DNA of 64,000 nucleotides. Origin: Psilocybe azurescens (taxonomy: Eukaryota > Basidiomycota > Agaricomycetes > Agaricales > Agrocybaceae). The position numbers and the translations under genes are program-made. The notes below the pieces were generated by a model. The model was not told where the DNA came from and did no database searches. It saw only the letters and a program-made list of their open reading frames with translations. This document shows, in pieces, positions 12,487-24,152 of the stretch (its first letter is position 1; every line of letters starts with the position of its first letter). The stretch lies in contig JAJIRX010000570.1 in NCBI GenBank assembly GCA_023853785.1, positions 620,001-684,000 on the forward strand. Direction: 5' to 3'.

Positions 12487-14088
12487 CAGTGACTCAAAAA
12501 ACTGTCCGGATGTTTTTGAAATTGACCTTAAACTGACTATAATGTCATGTAATTCTTATGAAATTCCATAATTTAAAATATACTGGAAAGCCCTGGATCA
12601 CAGCTTTCAGGAGATATACATATATTTGTATTTGTTTGGTTCATATATTATTATTAAATACTTTATAAAAATAACACATCCGGACAGTTTCTTTCGCCTG
12701 TTGGAATATGGGTATCTATATAAACTAGCACTTTGTGTGACCCCACTTTGCTTTTAAAACATCTAAAACTCTTCTAGACATACTATTGATTGATTTCACA
12801 TAGTCTTCCTTGGGTATTTCCTCTCATTTCTCCAGTATTCTGCCCTACAACTCCTGGATACCCCTTTGGGGCATTTTTGTATTCTGCAAAGCACATTTTG
12901 AGAATATGCCACAAATTTTGATTGAATTGAGATCCAGTTATTATGCTGGTCAGTCCACAAGCTCTATTTTATGGTCTTTAAGCCATTTCTGAGCCTTTTG
13001 GATGTGTGCTTGAGGTCATCATCTTGTTAAAAGATGAAATTATCCTGGTTAAGGTTGTAATACTCCAGAGTTTGGAAGACATAGTCATCCAAAATGCTTA
13101 CATAGAGTTCTCCATACATCTTGCCTTCTATCCTGCACATGTAGCCAACACCACTTGTTGTTATACAACTCCAAATCATCATATGTCCTTCTCCAAATTT
13201 GATGGTTTTCATACGCTGAGTTTGGAGAGGAGAACCAGCCTTTTCCTCACCTACTGCCTTACAACTGACCCAATTCTATTGATGTTGGTCTTATCTGCAA
13301 ACATAACATGTTTTCAGACTTTTTATGTTCAGTTTTCATACTTCTGGACAAATTTCAAGCAAGCCTTCATATTGTTCTTAGGGAGGAATGGCTTTTGATC
13401 TTGACTTGTGCTACAAGATCCTTTTTTGAGGGAATTTTGAATGGTTTAGATGGACATAGATGTGTTAGTAATAGTGGGAAGCTGGCAGCAGAGTTGTGTG
13501 GAAGTACCAGCCTTTCCAGTGGAGACAAGTCAAACTAGGTGGCAGTAGTCATGGGAGTGAGCTTAGAAAATGGTCTTCATGATTGTTTTTCATGAATAAC
13601 TCTATCCCAAAACATATCACCCAAATATTTGACTTCAAAACACCTAGTTTGACGTCAGTTTTGCAAATAGAATCACCATTTTCTGGCATAAAGATGATGT
13701 TAGAGTATAATTTAAAAGAGAGAATACATGACTGTGTAGTAGAGAATAATTGGCTATAAACTTGGGGGAATGTAAAGTTTTCAGTCTTTGTTATATACTT
13801 CCAACATGTTTTCATTCATTTGATATTTTTTTATGTTTACAATAACAAAAACCTTATTGTGTTAATTCCAACGGGCCGCAAAGAAACTGTCTGGATGTGT
13901 TATTTTAATAAAGTATTTAATAATAATAGATGAAGCAAACAAATACAAACATATGCTATATCTTCTGAAAGCTGTGATCCAAGGCTTTCTAGTACATTTT
14001 AAATCATGTAATTTCATAAGGATTACATGACATTATAGTCAATTTAAGTTCAATTTCCAAAACATCCGGACAGTTTTTTGAGTCACTG
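12487..14088 (-). mobile_element. Tc1/mariner family B, copy 2 (opposite orientation)
   Basis: Also exactly 1602 bp and flanked by TA (12,485-12,486; 14,089-14,090). It lies 330 bp from copy 1 in the same dead integrase gene but is inverted. The minus-strand frame at 13,027-13,212 retains GEGHMMIWSCIT and GKMYGELYVSILDD. The TIR outer block CTGTCCGGATG recurs inverted near 12,678-12,697. The transposase is broken by stops and frame changes. Confidence 0.8.
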
Positions 14089-14660
14089 TAATAGTATTCT
14101 ATCATCAAGGGTCAAGCAGACCCAAGAGGTAAATAAGCAAAGGAGAATAGCTTCTTTTACTAAAGAAGGCCTACCTTATATATCTACCAAGAATATATCA
14201 TTCCCTAAAGGTCATGCTCGCAAATTAGTATCTAAATTTATAGAGCCATACCTCATTATCAGAGACTTTAATAATCAGTTATTTGAGATAGAACTCCCCA
14301 GATATATGAAGCAGAGAGGAGTACACAATATAGTATTCCATGCTTCTTTATTGAGAATACACATTCCCAATGATGACAGACTGTTCTATAGATGTCTAAC
14401 AGCTCAATTAAACCTGGAAAGCAAATTTGAACCAGAATGGGCTGTAGAGAAAATCCTAAATCATTCAGGCTCCAAAGATGAAGCCACTTTTGAAATATTG
14501 TGGAAAGCTGGTGATATAACATAACTTCCATACAAACAAAATATGCACTTCAACACTTTGAAAGAATACCTGGAGCTTTTAGAAATTGATTGCATTCTTT
14601 TTCTCTCTCCAGGATCAGCCAAATCCCTTCAGAATAACTCTCAAATTTATTTATGACTTC

Positions 14661-16083
14661 ATTGCAATTGCAAACCTTTCTCAATCTTTTCATATAAATA
14701 CTCTAAATCTTTCACTTTAATTTCCCCAATTCTATCATTACACACCATTGCTTTCAAACCACTTTTCACTCTGCTTATTATCCATATCATTATTATGTAT
14801 CTTCCTATTCATTATGTAGTCTCTTAAATTCCATAAGACTGCCACTCAGTCTGAGCACCCTAGCACACCTCAACCTCAGGACACTGCATCTAGTCCTACT
14901 TTTAATGCTGCATTATCACTGACTATAGAGAAATCATCTCTGACATTTATATAGATGTTTCTTCTGCTACTTTAACAATTTCTGAGACCCCTCAAGTCTA
15001 CAGGAAAGCACCACCCAAGCATGTCACCTTCCATCATCTTTATATTTCTCAACCCACTCACACTACTATTTGTGTCTGTGACTGCAAAAACCCCAATTTA
15101 TACCAGATATTTCATTTTGGACAAGTTGCTATATTTATTCTCATAGACAAGTGCATCCATTTCAGTTGATTCAATCCCAACCTCATGTTTGAAGGATATA
15201 CTCAATTGCATCTGATTTTAACCATTGTAATCCTACCACCAAACAACACTCTATCTACTATTCTGGTACACAGACCATTATCTGCTCCAGAGAACCTGTC
15301 AATTTTGATAATTTTCACATTGATCTATTTTTGGTTGAATAGAAATTTGTTGCACCTTGTGTCCATCCTCGTTACTCCAGATCATCAATGAAGAACAATG
15401 TCAAATGTATGCTAGCAGAAATTTCCAATCTCAAGGCAACTCTTAAAGCTAAACCTGTTAATCTTAAATGCAAGCACTTATCTCTCTCCTCATTTCCTCC
15501 TATCAATTGCACCAATGTCTTTGTGGATTTCCACAACAACAATGATTCCACTTCAACTGGATTCTCTGCAATGATTATTATTTAAATTTGGAGGCTTTTT
15601 TCAGAACTCTCAGAGGGTGTATATAGCAAATATGTGATTTTTTATAACTCTTTGATCTAATCTTCCTGCACTACTATCTTATTTTTCATCTTTAATTGTT
15701 CTTTTGTACTTTGTACTATACTTTGTCACTATTCTTCATTCTACCTTCTCTTCCTTTGCTCTTTGACTCCTTTATACTATGTCATATACTTGTAATTATT
15801 TCTCCTCTGCAGTGTCTACTCCTCTAGCTCTATAGTCTATTTTGATGTATATAAGGACTCTGTTTTGTGCAATGTAAGGACAAGAAATACAAACTCTACT
15901 TTTCAAGCTGTCTATCATTTCCCACAAACTAATCACCTCTCAACCTCTCACAACCTAATCTCATGTGGTAATACTCTCACTCATTGCAACAATTCTGTCA
16001 CAATAGATGTACTATTGCCACATGGAATTATCTGCCACTCAATTCATATGCACTTGCTTTTTTCAGACATTTTTCATCACTGA
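14661..16083. other. AT-rich relic downstream of dead pol
   Basis: No intact gene. Short plus-strand frames between about 14,860 and 15,600 (Thr/Ser/Pro-rich, for example around 15,185-15,391 and 15,388-15,585) follow the dead Ty3/gypsy pol in the same orientation and may be the remnant of a post-pol ORF. This cannot be established from sequence alone. Confidence 0.25.
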
Positions 16084-16301
16084 CTGGAGGTGTTTCTCTA
16101 GTCTGCATCTTGTCTGGAGCACTGAGCTTATTTGCTGATCTCTGGCTAAAAAATTATGATTACATTGGCTAACACGTGAGGTGCTAGTTATTGTGGCTGG
16201 TGGTTACAACTGGGGTGTTTCTCTAGTTTGCAACTCATCTGGGGTACTGAGCTTGCTTGCTGGTCTCTGGCTAGAGAATTATTATCACATTGGCTAATGC
16301 T
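16084..16301 (+). repeat. Two units of a roughly 126-bp tandem repeat
   Basis: Unit 1 begins at about 16,084 and unit 2 at about 16,210. Both start CTGG.GGTGTTTCTCTAGT and contain CTCTGGCTA and ATTGGCTAA. Unit 2 is interrupted at 16,302 by repeat X copy 2 and resumes at 26,677. Two more degenerate units follow. Confidence 0.65.
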
Positions 16302-17170
16302 GAACTATGTAGTGCGTGATTTGATATATAAACCAAAAACCAAAACACAAACCAAAAAGGAATGGTCTAGACTGGATAAGACAACTCTCTTCCTGTTGAG
16401 TTAAAGTGAGGGCTGGCTTGGCCACTAGGTTATGAAGATGTATGTGGTCTGAGGAGTGCAGGATTGTCTGAAGGAGAAGAACTGGATGAGGGGGTATAAA
16501 ATGCCTTTGAGTGTTTACTGGGTGGAGGACACCCAACTTGATTAAAGTAAAACAGTGTGAATAAAAAGTGTTGACTGTGGAGGAGTAATATGGCTAGATA
16601 AATCAGATGGATAGATATGAGAGCAGGAGTGAGAATGTAGTCTTGATCCTAAATTGTTTCAGCCAAGTCTGCACTTCTACAAAGCCAGAAGTAGGGTCCA
16701 GTGAATGAGAGATGACTAGGATGATCAAAGGTGATGACCTACATAAATGATATTCTTGAACCACAAAGTCAAACAGAGCAGTGAGGTAGATGAAGGATGA
16801 CTAGGGCAATGGATGAAGATGAAAACAGGACCAATGTTGCTGAATAAAATATTTCTAAAAAATGGAAGCAATGGGGAGTTGAGGATCTGAGTGTAGAAGA
16901 AGAATGAAGGGTTTGGAAAATGATAGGATCAAAATGAACTGGATGAAATGCTCTGCAATGCAAGAGCATGAATGGAGGTTGTCTGAACTAACCTCTAAAG
17001 TATGTCTTGAATATCTGGAATAACTGCTGATTTTTGTGCTGAATGCTGATGATAACTTCTCAAGTGCATACTGGAGTGTTGATACTAAGTGCTGATAACT
17101 TTGAAAACTTTGCTGTGAAGAAAGTTGGGGCTTGTAACTTCCTTGCATTCCAAGCAATACTATTACATGG

Positions 17171-17581
17171 TGTTACGACTTCAAGCTTATATTCATGTGT
17201 GTAGATGAAGCCGACAGTCAAGTAGTCAAGAACAGCGAGTTCAAGCGGTATCAAGTAAGAGGAGATTAGATTCTCAAGAACTAGCTAAGGAATAATAGCA
17301 GTGTCTACTGGCTATTTAAGCATTTTGAGTATCTACAATTATAGTACAAGATGAGTCCAAGTATGAGTCAGAACATAGAATGAGTCGAGACAGTGCCGTC
17401 AATGTGAGTCAGAGTGTGAGTCAGAACAAGAAGTGAGTCATAACGGTATCAGCGATGTGAGTCAGAACAGAATGAGTCAATATATGATCACATGATGTTG
17501 TCCATCATGTGATAGGAAGGTTTTATATACAAAAATGAAAAGAAAAAGGAAAAGAAAAAAGAAAATAAAGTGTCCATAACA
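17171..17581 (-). mobile_element. Solo LTR, variant with TGAGTCA array
   Basis: A 411-bp LTR on the minus strand bounded TGTTA...TAACA. It shares its 3' third with the LTRs of the young Ty3/gypsy element, including AGCTAGTTCTTGAG. Its upstream (U3-like) part differs: it holds six TGAGTCA boxes between 17,364 and 17,479 and an 11-bp inverted repeat ATCACATGATG with a 5-nt loop (about 17,488-17,514). The flanking bases (CATGG and CACTA) do not match, so the target duplication is lost or mutated. Confidence 0.7.
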
Positions 17582-18945
17582 CACTAGAGAACATAAAAAA
17601 ATATTTAAAAGAAGTCAAACATCCAAACTATACTAATCATTTTGTAGAACAACACCCAGTAGTCCAATCTGCCAACTACATACACTAGAATAAAGGGTGA
17701 CAGAGTTTAGGAGTGAAAAATAAAAGGATGAGTAAGTAAGTAACATAGAATGAGTAAGAAGTATAAGCAGGATTATGAAAAGCAAAGTGAGATGAGTAAA
17801 AAGAAGCAATACTGAGTAAGTACAGTAGCTCAAAAACTGTCCCAATGTTTGGCACTTTCTCACTAATTGTTTAATAACTTGGGAAATAAATTATGTAAAA
17901 GTCTGAAAATATTATATGTTATAGTTTAACATGTGACTAACATATTTCTCACCAAGGTCACATAATTTTAACAAAAACTGATTAAGTAATGGAATTTACA
18001 AAATAATAAAACATTGGGACAGTTTTTTGACCCTATAAAATAATAGCTTTACATGCTTGTAGAAAGCCAAATTGCTTTGTATAAATTGTGAGAAAATTAA
18101 ACAAGGTCATGTGACACTATTTGTACACATTTGCAATGTTGAATTCAAGTTCAACCATCTTTCTCTTTAACCACCACATCATGAAGCCTGCAACACCTTC
18201 TCAGTACAATTCTGTCCTCAATCTTCTTGAAGAGGGCTATTCTCTTTGTCAAATAGAGTCTAAAACTGGTTTGGGAAAGTCTACTGTTGGAAGAATCAAG
18301 AGGGAAGTGGATGCCAACAAAGAAAACCCTCAAAACAACAAAGGTGGACGTCCCTCCAAGCTTACTCCCAAGGATAAACAGGTCCTTTTCGTCAAATCAA
18401 AACAGGAAAGCTGGACAATGCTGTCCAGGCAACACACTTCATCAATGATGCTATTCCCTCTCCTGTTTGTGCCCAAACAGTCAGAAATGCCCTCAAAGAA
18501 AACAACTTCTGCTCTGTTGTTAAATCAAAACGGCCCCTCCTTAAGGCTATCCACCGTCAAAAACGCCTAAAATTTGCCCAGAATCATGTTGGCTGGACTG
18601 TGGAGGATTGGAAAAGAGTACTCTGGTCAGATGAAACAAAAATCAACAGGATTGGCTCAGATGGAAGGGTCTATACATGGAAACCCAAGGGTGAAGCAAT
18701 CTCAGATAGAACAACATCACCAACTGTCAAGCATGGAGGGGGCAACAATCTCATGGTATGGGGTTGTATGGGGTGGAATGGTGTTGGAACACTCACTGAG
18801 GTTGAGGGGAAGATGAATGCAGACCAATACTGTGAAATTTTGGAGCATGGGGTGGATGAAAGCTTTGACAACTTGGAGATGGCAGAGGGAAAAGGATTTT
18901 TCAGCAGGATAATGACCCCAAACACACCTCCAAAAAAAGCTCAAG

Positions 18946-19370
18946 TGTTACGGACACTTTATTTTCTTTTTGCTTTTCCTTTCTCTTTTCTTTTCTTTTC
19001 CCTTTTCTTTGTCATCCGTCACATCATTGATACATCATCGTATGTTCTGATGAACTTTGCTTTCCATCATATCTATAAAACTCCATCATATCTTTGATGG
19101 ACTTTCACTTCTATCTTTTATGATACATCTTTTGATGAACGCTTGATCTGTTTCCTCTATTCTTATATACATCTGCTGATGAACATTCAAACTCGTTTCA
19201 ACTTGCTGTGCGGTTCATAGTATTTATACCAGGAAGGATCCACTGTATTCTTTAGCTAGTTCTTGAGAATCTAACCTCCTCTTACTTGACACTGCTTGGA
19301 ACTTGCTGTTCTTGACTACTTGACTGTCGGCTTTATCCACGCACGTGAATATAAGCTTGAAGTCGTAACA
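18946..19370 (+). repeat. 5' LTR of the Ty3/gypsy element
   Basis: 425 bp, bounded TGTTACGG and GTCGTAACA. It starts with a long CTTTT-rich pyrimidine tract, then has repeated GATGAAC and ATCAT words. A TATTTATA box (19,221-19,228) lies about 30 bp before the predicted transcription start at 19,254. Confidence 0.95.
19221..19264 (+). promoter_or_regulatory. LTR promoter: TATA box and predicted transcript start
   Basis: TATTTATA at 19,221-19,228 is followed 33 bp from its first base by AGCTAGTTCTT (19,254-19,264). The latter is perfectly complementary to the primer-binding site beside the LTR. In Tf1-type self-priming the first 11 nt of the mRNA play exactly this role, so the start is predicted at 19,254. 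The same arrangement is present in the 3' LTR (25,521-25,531) and in both solo LTRs. Confidence 0.65.
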
Positions 19371-19371
19371 A

Positions 19372-19382
19372 AAGAACTAGCT
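19372..19382 (+). promoter_or_regulatory. Self-priming primer-binding site
   Basis: AAGAACTAGCT begins 2 nt after the 5' LTR and is the exact reverse complement of 19,254-19,264. No TGG-type tRNA primer site is seen next to the LTR. Self-priming is the known mechanism of Tf1/sushi-group elements. Confidence 0.65.
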
Positions 19383-19567
19383 CATCTACGAATCTCACCC
19401 GCTCCCCAGCAGACGAGACCTCTGAAACCCCGACACGAAATTGGCAGACACCAAACCCGTCCAGACAAAGCTCTGAAGATATCAACCTAGGCAACGAAGA
19501 CCTTTCAAACTCGCTATACGACTTATTATCAACCCTGGCGATAGATCAAGAAGAACAAGACACAGAC

Positions 19568-20581
19568 ATGGTCGAAACAAACGGAAAGAAAGAAATCTCG
19601 ATCAACAAACCCACTGTATTTGATGGAGACAGGACAAAATCCAGGTCTTTCATGCAAGACTGCTACCTCTACATGGACATAAACGATGACGTCTACAACA
19701 CAGACAAGAAGAAAATTGCCTTCATTTTATCATTTTGCATGGAAGGAGGAGCAAAACTATGGAAGGAACAGTACTTGACCTCGAAGACGAAAGGAACTAG
19801 TCCCAACCAAACCCTCAAATGGGACACCCTCGGAACATTTCTCGAAAAATTCCACGACGCATTCACTCCAGTGGATGAAACCAGATCAGCCATGAACGAC
19901 ATAAAACGACTTAGGCAAAAACCCAACGAAAGGGTGGAAGACATCATCAACAAGTTCAAATTGTTGGTAGGACAAGCCAATCTAGGAACAGAAACGGAAT
20001 CAGACCACACCCACCTCATTGGATTATTCCAAAAATGCATCACACCTCAGCTTGCTGACAGGATCCTGTACTCTGAAGACCTTCCAAGGACGATCCAAGG
20101 CTGGTACAAAAAGCAACAACATTTGACACCAACTATAGACTGGCCAAGGTCTTTAGAGAAGAACCAGAAGAAACGTGGGAGGGCGCCACAATGGAACAAC
20201 TTCCCAAGAAACAACAGGAACTACGACCCAAACAGGATGGACATAAGCGCCATGACAGCTGAAGAACGAGCGGAATTAATCAGGAAAGGCGCCTGTTTCA
20301 GGTGCAAAGAACGAGGACATCTATCCAGAGATTGCCCACAGAAAGGACCAACAAACCAGAACAGAACCCAAGGACAACCCAGCAAGAAGTGGACCCCAAA
20401 GGAACTCCATGCCCATATCAGGAGCCTGAACAAGGACGAAAAGACGAACTCGCAGACCTCATGGTTAAAACAGGATTTGAAGAGAAAGAAGAAAAGGATT
20501 TTTAAAGTGGAGAAACAGGATGACGTCTGTCTCTCCTTATCTGAAGATACAATCTGTACTTACGGCAACAATCGAGAATAA
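19568..20581 (+). CDS. gag: Gag capsid/nucleocapsid region of the Ty3/gypsy element
   Basis: 337 codons from ATG 19,568. The first half (about residues 10-180) resembles retrotransposon Gag capsid, with FDGDRTKSRSFMQDCYLYM near the start and the RxKPNERVEDIINKF segment near 115-135. A CCHC zinc knuckle, CFRCKERGHLSRDC, sits at about residues 243-256, followed by a Lys/Asn/Gln-rich tail. It packages element RNA into virus-like particles. The protease frame overlaps its end (20,520-20,581) in the +1 frame. Whether this is a programmed shift or a sequence error is undecided; related Tf1-type elements use a single long ORF. Confidence 0.85.
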   Translation: MVETNGKKEISINKPTVFDGDRTKSRSFMQDCYLYMDINDDVYNTDKKKIAFILSFCMEGGAKLWKEQYLTSKTKGTSPNQTLKWDTLGTFLEKFHDAFTPVDETRSAMNDIKRLRQKPNERVEDIINKFKLLVGQANLGTETESDHTHLIGLFQKCITPQLADRILYSEDLPRTIQGWYKKQQHLTPTIDWPRSLEKNQKKRGRAPQWNNFPRNNRNYDPNRMDISAMTAEERAELIRKGACFRCKERGHLSRDCPQKGPTNQNRTQGQPSKKWTPKELHAHIRSLNKDEKTNSQTSWLKQDLKRKKKRIFKVEKQDDVCLSLSEDTICTYGNNRE

Positions 20582-23500
20582 AACTATGCTTTTACCAGTT
20601 TCATTCCCCACCAAGAAACAGAATGGCTCACAAATCGCCGAAACCTCAGCGCTCTTAGACTCAGGAGCAGGAGGGAAATTCATTGACCAGAACTATGCAC
20701 AAAAACTTGGACTCAGAACCCAACCCTTGGAAAAACCGATCCGGGTTTATAACGTAGGACGGAACCCCAAACAAGAAAGGAACCATCTCGTCATTTGTAG
20801 ACCTGGACCTAAAGGTTGGAAACCGGAACCATCAGGAACAATTACTGGTCTCTGGGCTAGGAAAACAGAAAATTATTTTAGGATTCCCTTGGCTACAGGA
20901 AAAGAATCCAGGAATCAATTGGCAGAACGGACAGATAACTTGGAAACCACGTCAAGGGCCTACGATAAATCAAACCACCATTGAAGAAGAAACAGACGAA
21001 CAAACACCAACAATCGAGACTACCCACCCATTGGAGGGAATTCGAATCGTTAGTCATCCGATATATCGGGGATGCAAACGAAGACGAAATAAAAGAAACT
21101 TGGCTTAACACCAAAATCACGACCTCACAGACGCTGGCCCAAAAATATGAACCAGAGAAACCGACAAGACCTCTCCAAGAAATCGTTCCCCAGAATATCA
21201 ATCATATATGGACCTTTTCGATAAACAAGCGGCAGACCGATTCCCGGAATCAAGACCATGGGACCATAAAATTGAGTTAAAAGAAGGATTCATACCAAAG
21301 AAATTCAAGGCATACAATATCACACCAGCAGAACAAACAGAACTGGACACCTGGACAAAGGAACAATTGGACAAAGGATACATTCGACCCTCGGAATCAC
21401 CTATGGCATCTCCCTTCTTCTTCGTATCAAAGAAAGATGGAAAGCTTAGACCTTGTCAAGACTACAGGTATCTGAACGACTGGACGATCAAGAACGCTTA
21501 CCCACTACCACGGATTACGGAACTTATGGACAAATTGAAAGGCGCAAAATTCTTCACCAAACTAGATATCCGATGGGGCTACAACAACATCAGGATAAAA
21601 GAAGGTGATCAATGGAAAGCAGCATTCAAAACCAACCGAGGACTTTTTGAACCAACTGTAATGTTCTTTGGCATGTGCAATTCCCCAGCAACCTTCCAAT
21701 CCATGATGGACTCAATCTTCGAAGACATGATATCACAATGCTTCATAATCATCTATATGGACGACATTCTAATCTTTGCAAAAGATCAAGGGGAATTGGA
21801 AAAATACACCAAAATGGTTCTACAACGACTCCGAGAAAACGATCTCTATCTCAAACCAGAAAAATGCTCTTTTGCTCAAGGAAAAGTGGAATATCTCGGA
21901 ATGATTGTTGAAGCAGGAAAAATCTCTATGGATCCAACAAAACTCAAAGGAATTCAAGACTGGCCAGCACCTACTACTCTCAAACAAGTCCGATCGTTCC
22001 TGGGCTTTGGGAACTTCTACCGAAAATTCATCCGGAAATTCTCTGAAGTAGCTCGACCTCTAAATGAACTCCTGAAGAAAGACAAAGGATTTCTATGGAA
22101 TGACACAACTCAAGCTGCCTTTGATGAACTGAAGAAACGATTCACAGAAGAACCGGTACTCTTGATGCCCGACCCGCCAAACCATTTCAAATTGAATCTG
22201 ACGCTTCAAAATATGCCTCCGGAGCAGTCCTTACTCAACTGGACGGAAATGGCGAAAGACACCCATGCGCATTTATATCAAGAACGTTCTCTCCAACCGA
22301 AAGAAACTACGAAATCTATGACAGGGAATTACTAGGAATAATCAGATCATTACAGGAATGGAGACACTACATCCAAGGATCAGAACACACGACTACGGTA
22401 TATTCAGATCACAAGAATTTGACATATTTCAGATCGGCCCAAAATCTAAACCGACGACAGGCACGCTGGTCTCTGTATGTCTCAGAATTCAATCTGAAGT
22501 TGGTACATCTACCTGGAAACAAAATGATTCAATCCGATACCCTTTCAAGACGCCCGATTTCACCCCAGAAGAAGACCATGACAATGAAAACATCACCTTA
22601 CTTCCAGAAAAGCTTTTCATCGACTTAATTGACGCCCGAGTTACAGGAAAGAATTGCCAATGCGAACGAACTGGACCACAATGCAGCAGAAGCAATGAAA
22701 ACCCTATTAGAAGGAGGACCACCAAATGCACGACCACGACCTCAGAGAATGGAAAACAGAGAATGTGAACGGCAAAACTATCTTATACTACCAAGGACGA
22801 GCCTACATTCCAAAAGATCAAACCCTACGGAAAGACATAGTCAAATCATATCACGACCCTATCTCAGCCGGACACCCTGGAGAATTAGAAACATTCAATT
22901 CGGTAAAACAACACTACTGGTGGCCAGGATTACGATCATTTGTCAAGCAATACATAAAAGGATGTGCCGCCTGCCAACAGTTCAAAATAAATCGACATCC
23001 CTCTAACCCATCATTCATACCGATACCTGGACCAAAGTCAGCCCGACCCTTTGCAGACAGTGCTATGGACTTCCTTACAGACCTTCCACCGATCCTGGAC
23101 AAGCAAGGAGAAGTTGAATTTGATGCGATTCTAAGCATCACCGATCACGGGAACACAAAGGACTTATCCTTATTCCATGCCGAATGAAAGGACTGGATGC
23201 TGAAAAGACTGGCAAACTCTTACTGGACAATCTCTACAAAAGGTTTGGACTACCAGACAGCCTCACATCAGATCGAGACCCCAGATTTGCCGCTGAATCA
23301 TTCAAAGAGCTAATGAAACTCCTTGGAGTAAAATCGAAATTTTCAACTGCTTATCACCCTCAAACGGATGGAACAACAGAACGATATAACCAAGAGATTG
23401 AAGCCTATCTATCCATATACTGCTCGTCTCACCCAGAAGACTGGCACGAACGACTTGGGACCCTCGAATTCACTCACAATAACCGAAGGCATGCAGACAG

Positions 23501-24114
23501 ACAGAGAACACCATTCGAATTAATTCTCGGATACTCCCCATTGCAATTCCCACCGCATTCGAACACACCAAGTTTCCTTCAGTAGAAGAAAGACTGAAGT
23601 ATCTTCAAAAGGATCGAGAAGAAGCCCTAGCAGCCCATGAACTAGCCCGGACAAGGATGGCTGAAAGGAAAAACTCGAACTTCACACCGTTTATCCAAGG
23701 ACAAAGAGTTTGGCTAGAAGCGACAAATTTACAGACGAATTATCACAAGAAAATGGCACCAAAACGAGAAGGACCCTTCAAGATCAAAGAAGTCTTAGGA
23801 CCCCTAACTTATCGACTGGAACTCCCCAAAGGATGGCTCATTCACGATGTATTCCATGCGACACTTCTTAATCCATACCACGAGACTGAAACACATGGAC
23901 CCAATTTCATTCGACCACCACCAGAGATATTAAACGAAGAAGAACATTGGGAAATAGAGACGATTCTCAAACATCGAAAAGAGGAAGAGGATACCAATAC
24001 TACGTCAAATGGAAGGACTATCCGATCACCGAAGCAACGTGGGAACCGGCTTCGGTCTTTGAAGAAACCGGTAACGAAATCTTACAGACTTACCGAACAC
24101 GTCACAAGCTGTAA
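20520..24114 (+). pseudogene. pol: Pol: protease, RT, RNase H, integrase, chromodomain (frame-broken as given)
   Basis: Domains in order: an aspartic protease with LLDSGAGG at about 20,656; a reverse transcriptase in 21,208-22,175 with [42 protein letters not shown] and the catalytic YMDDIL at about 21,757-21,774; an RNase H to about 22,550 with [11 protein letters not shown] and SDHKNLTYF; an integrase with the H2C2 zinc finger (GHPGE...CAACQQ, about 22,870-22,985), first Asp in MDFLTDLP, second in SDRDPRF, and Glu in QEIEAYL; and a chromodomain at about 23,980-24,111 (YYVKWKDYP, TWEPAS). Frame steps lie near 20,560, 20,756, 21,040, 21,193, 22,180, 22,715, 23,158, 23,540 and 23,978. At least four are explained by one missing A. 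The true element may be intact. Confidence 0.85.
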
Positions 24115-24152
24115 AAAGACCACCATCTTCCCTCACTCAACAATCAATCAAC

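Larger units (their letters stand above)
8205..14660 (+). pseudogene. Dead Ty3/gypsy pol fragment (element Y) split by three Tc1 insertions
   Basis: Once the three Tc1-like insertions are ignored, the plus strand reads as one Ty3/gypsy pol tail. 8205-8523 holds the RNase H-integrase linker (QLETVISPEG, then YGEDLFF). 10,119-10,554 carries the zinc-binding module (AHSETNKTL...C..C) and the first integrase core segment (PWESIGVEFVGPLPES). 12,157-12,486 has the second core half (SSAYHPETDG, then EFAINSA). 14,089-14,524 contains the integrase C-terminus (KGHARKLVSKF, HASLLRIHIPNDDR, FEILWKAGDIT). Stops and frame changes show it is inactive. No LTRs were recognised. AT-rich sequence as far as about 15,620 contains further short frames that may be a post-pol ORF. 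Confidence 0.75.

Noticed and set aside
10555..14088. TGACTCA in the family B Tc1 termini as Gcn4 sites
   Set aside because: The word is part of the fixed terminal sequence CAGTGACTCA and is more simply a transposon end.
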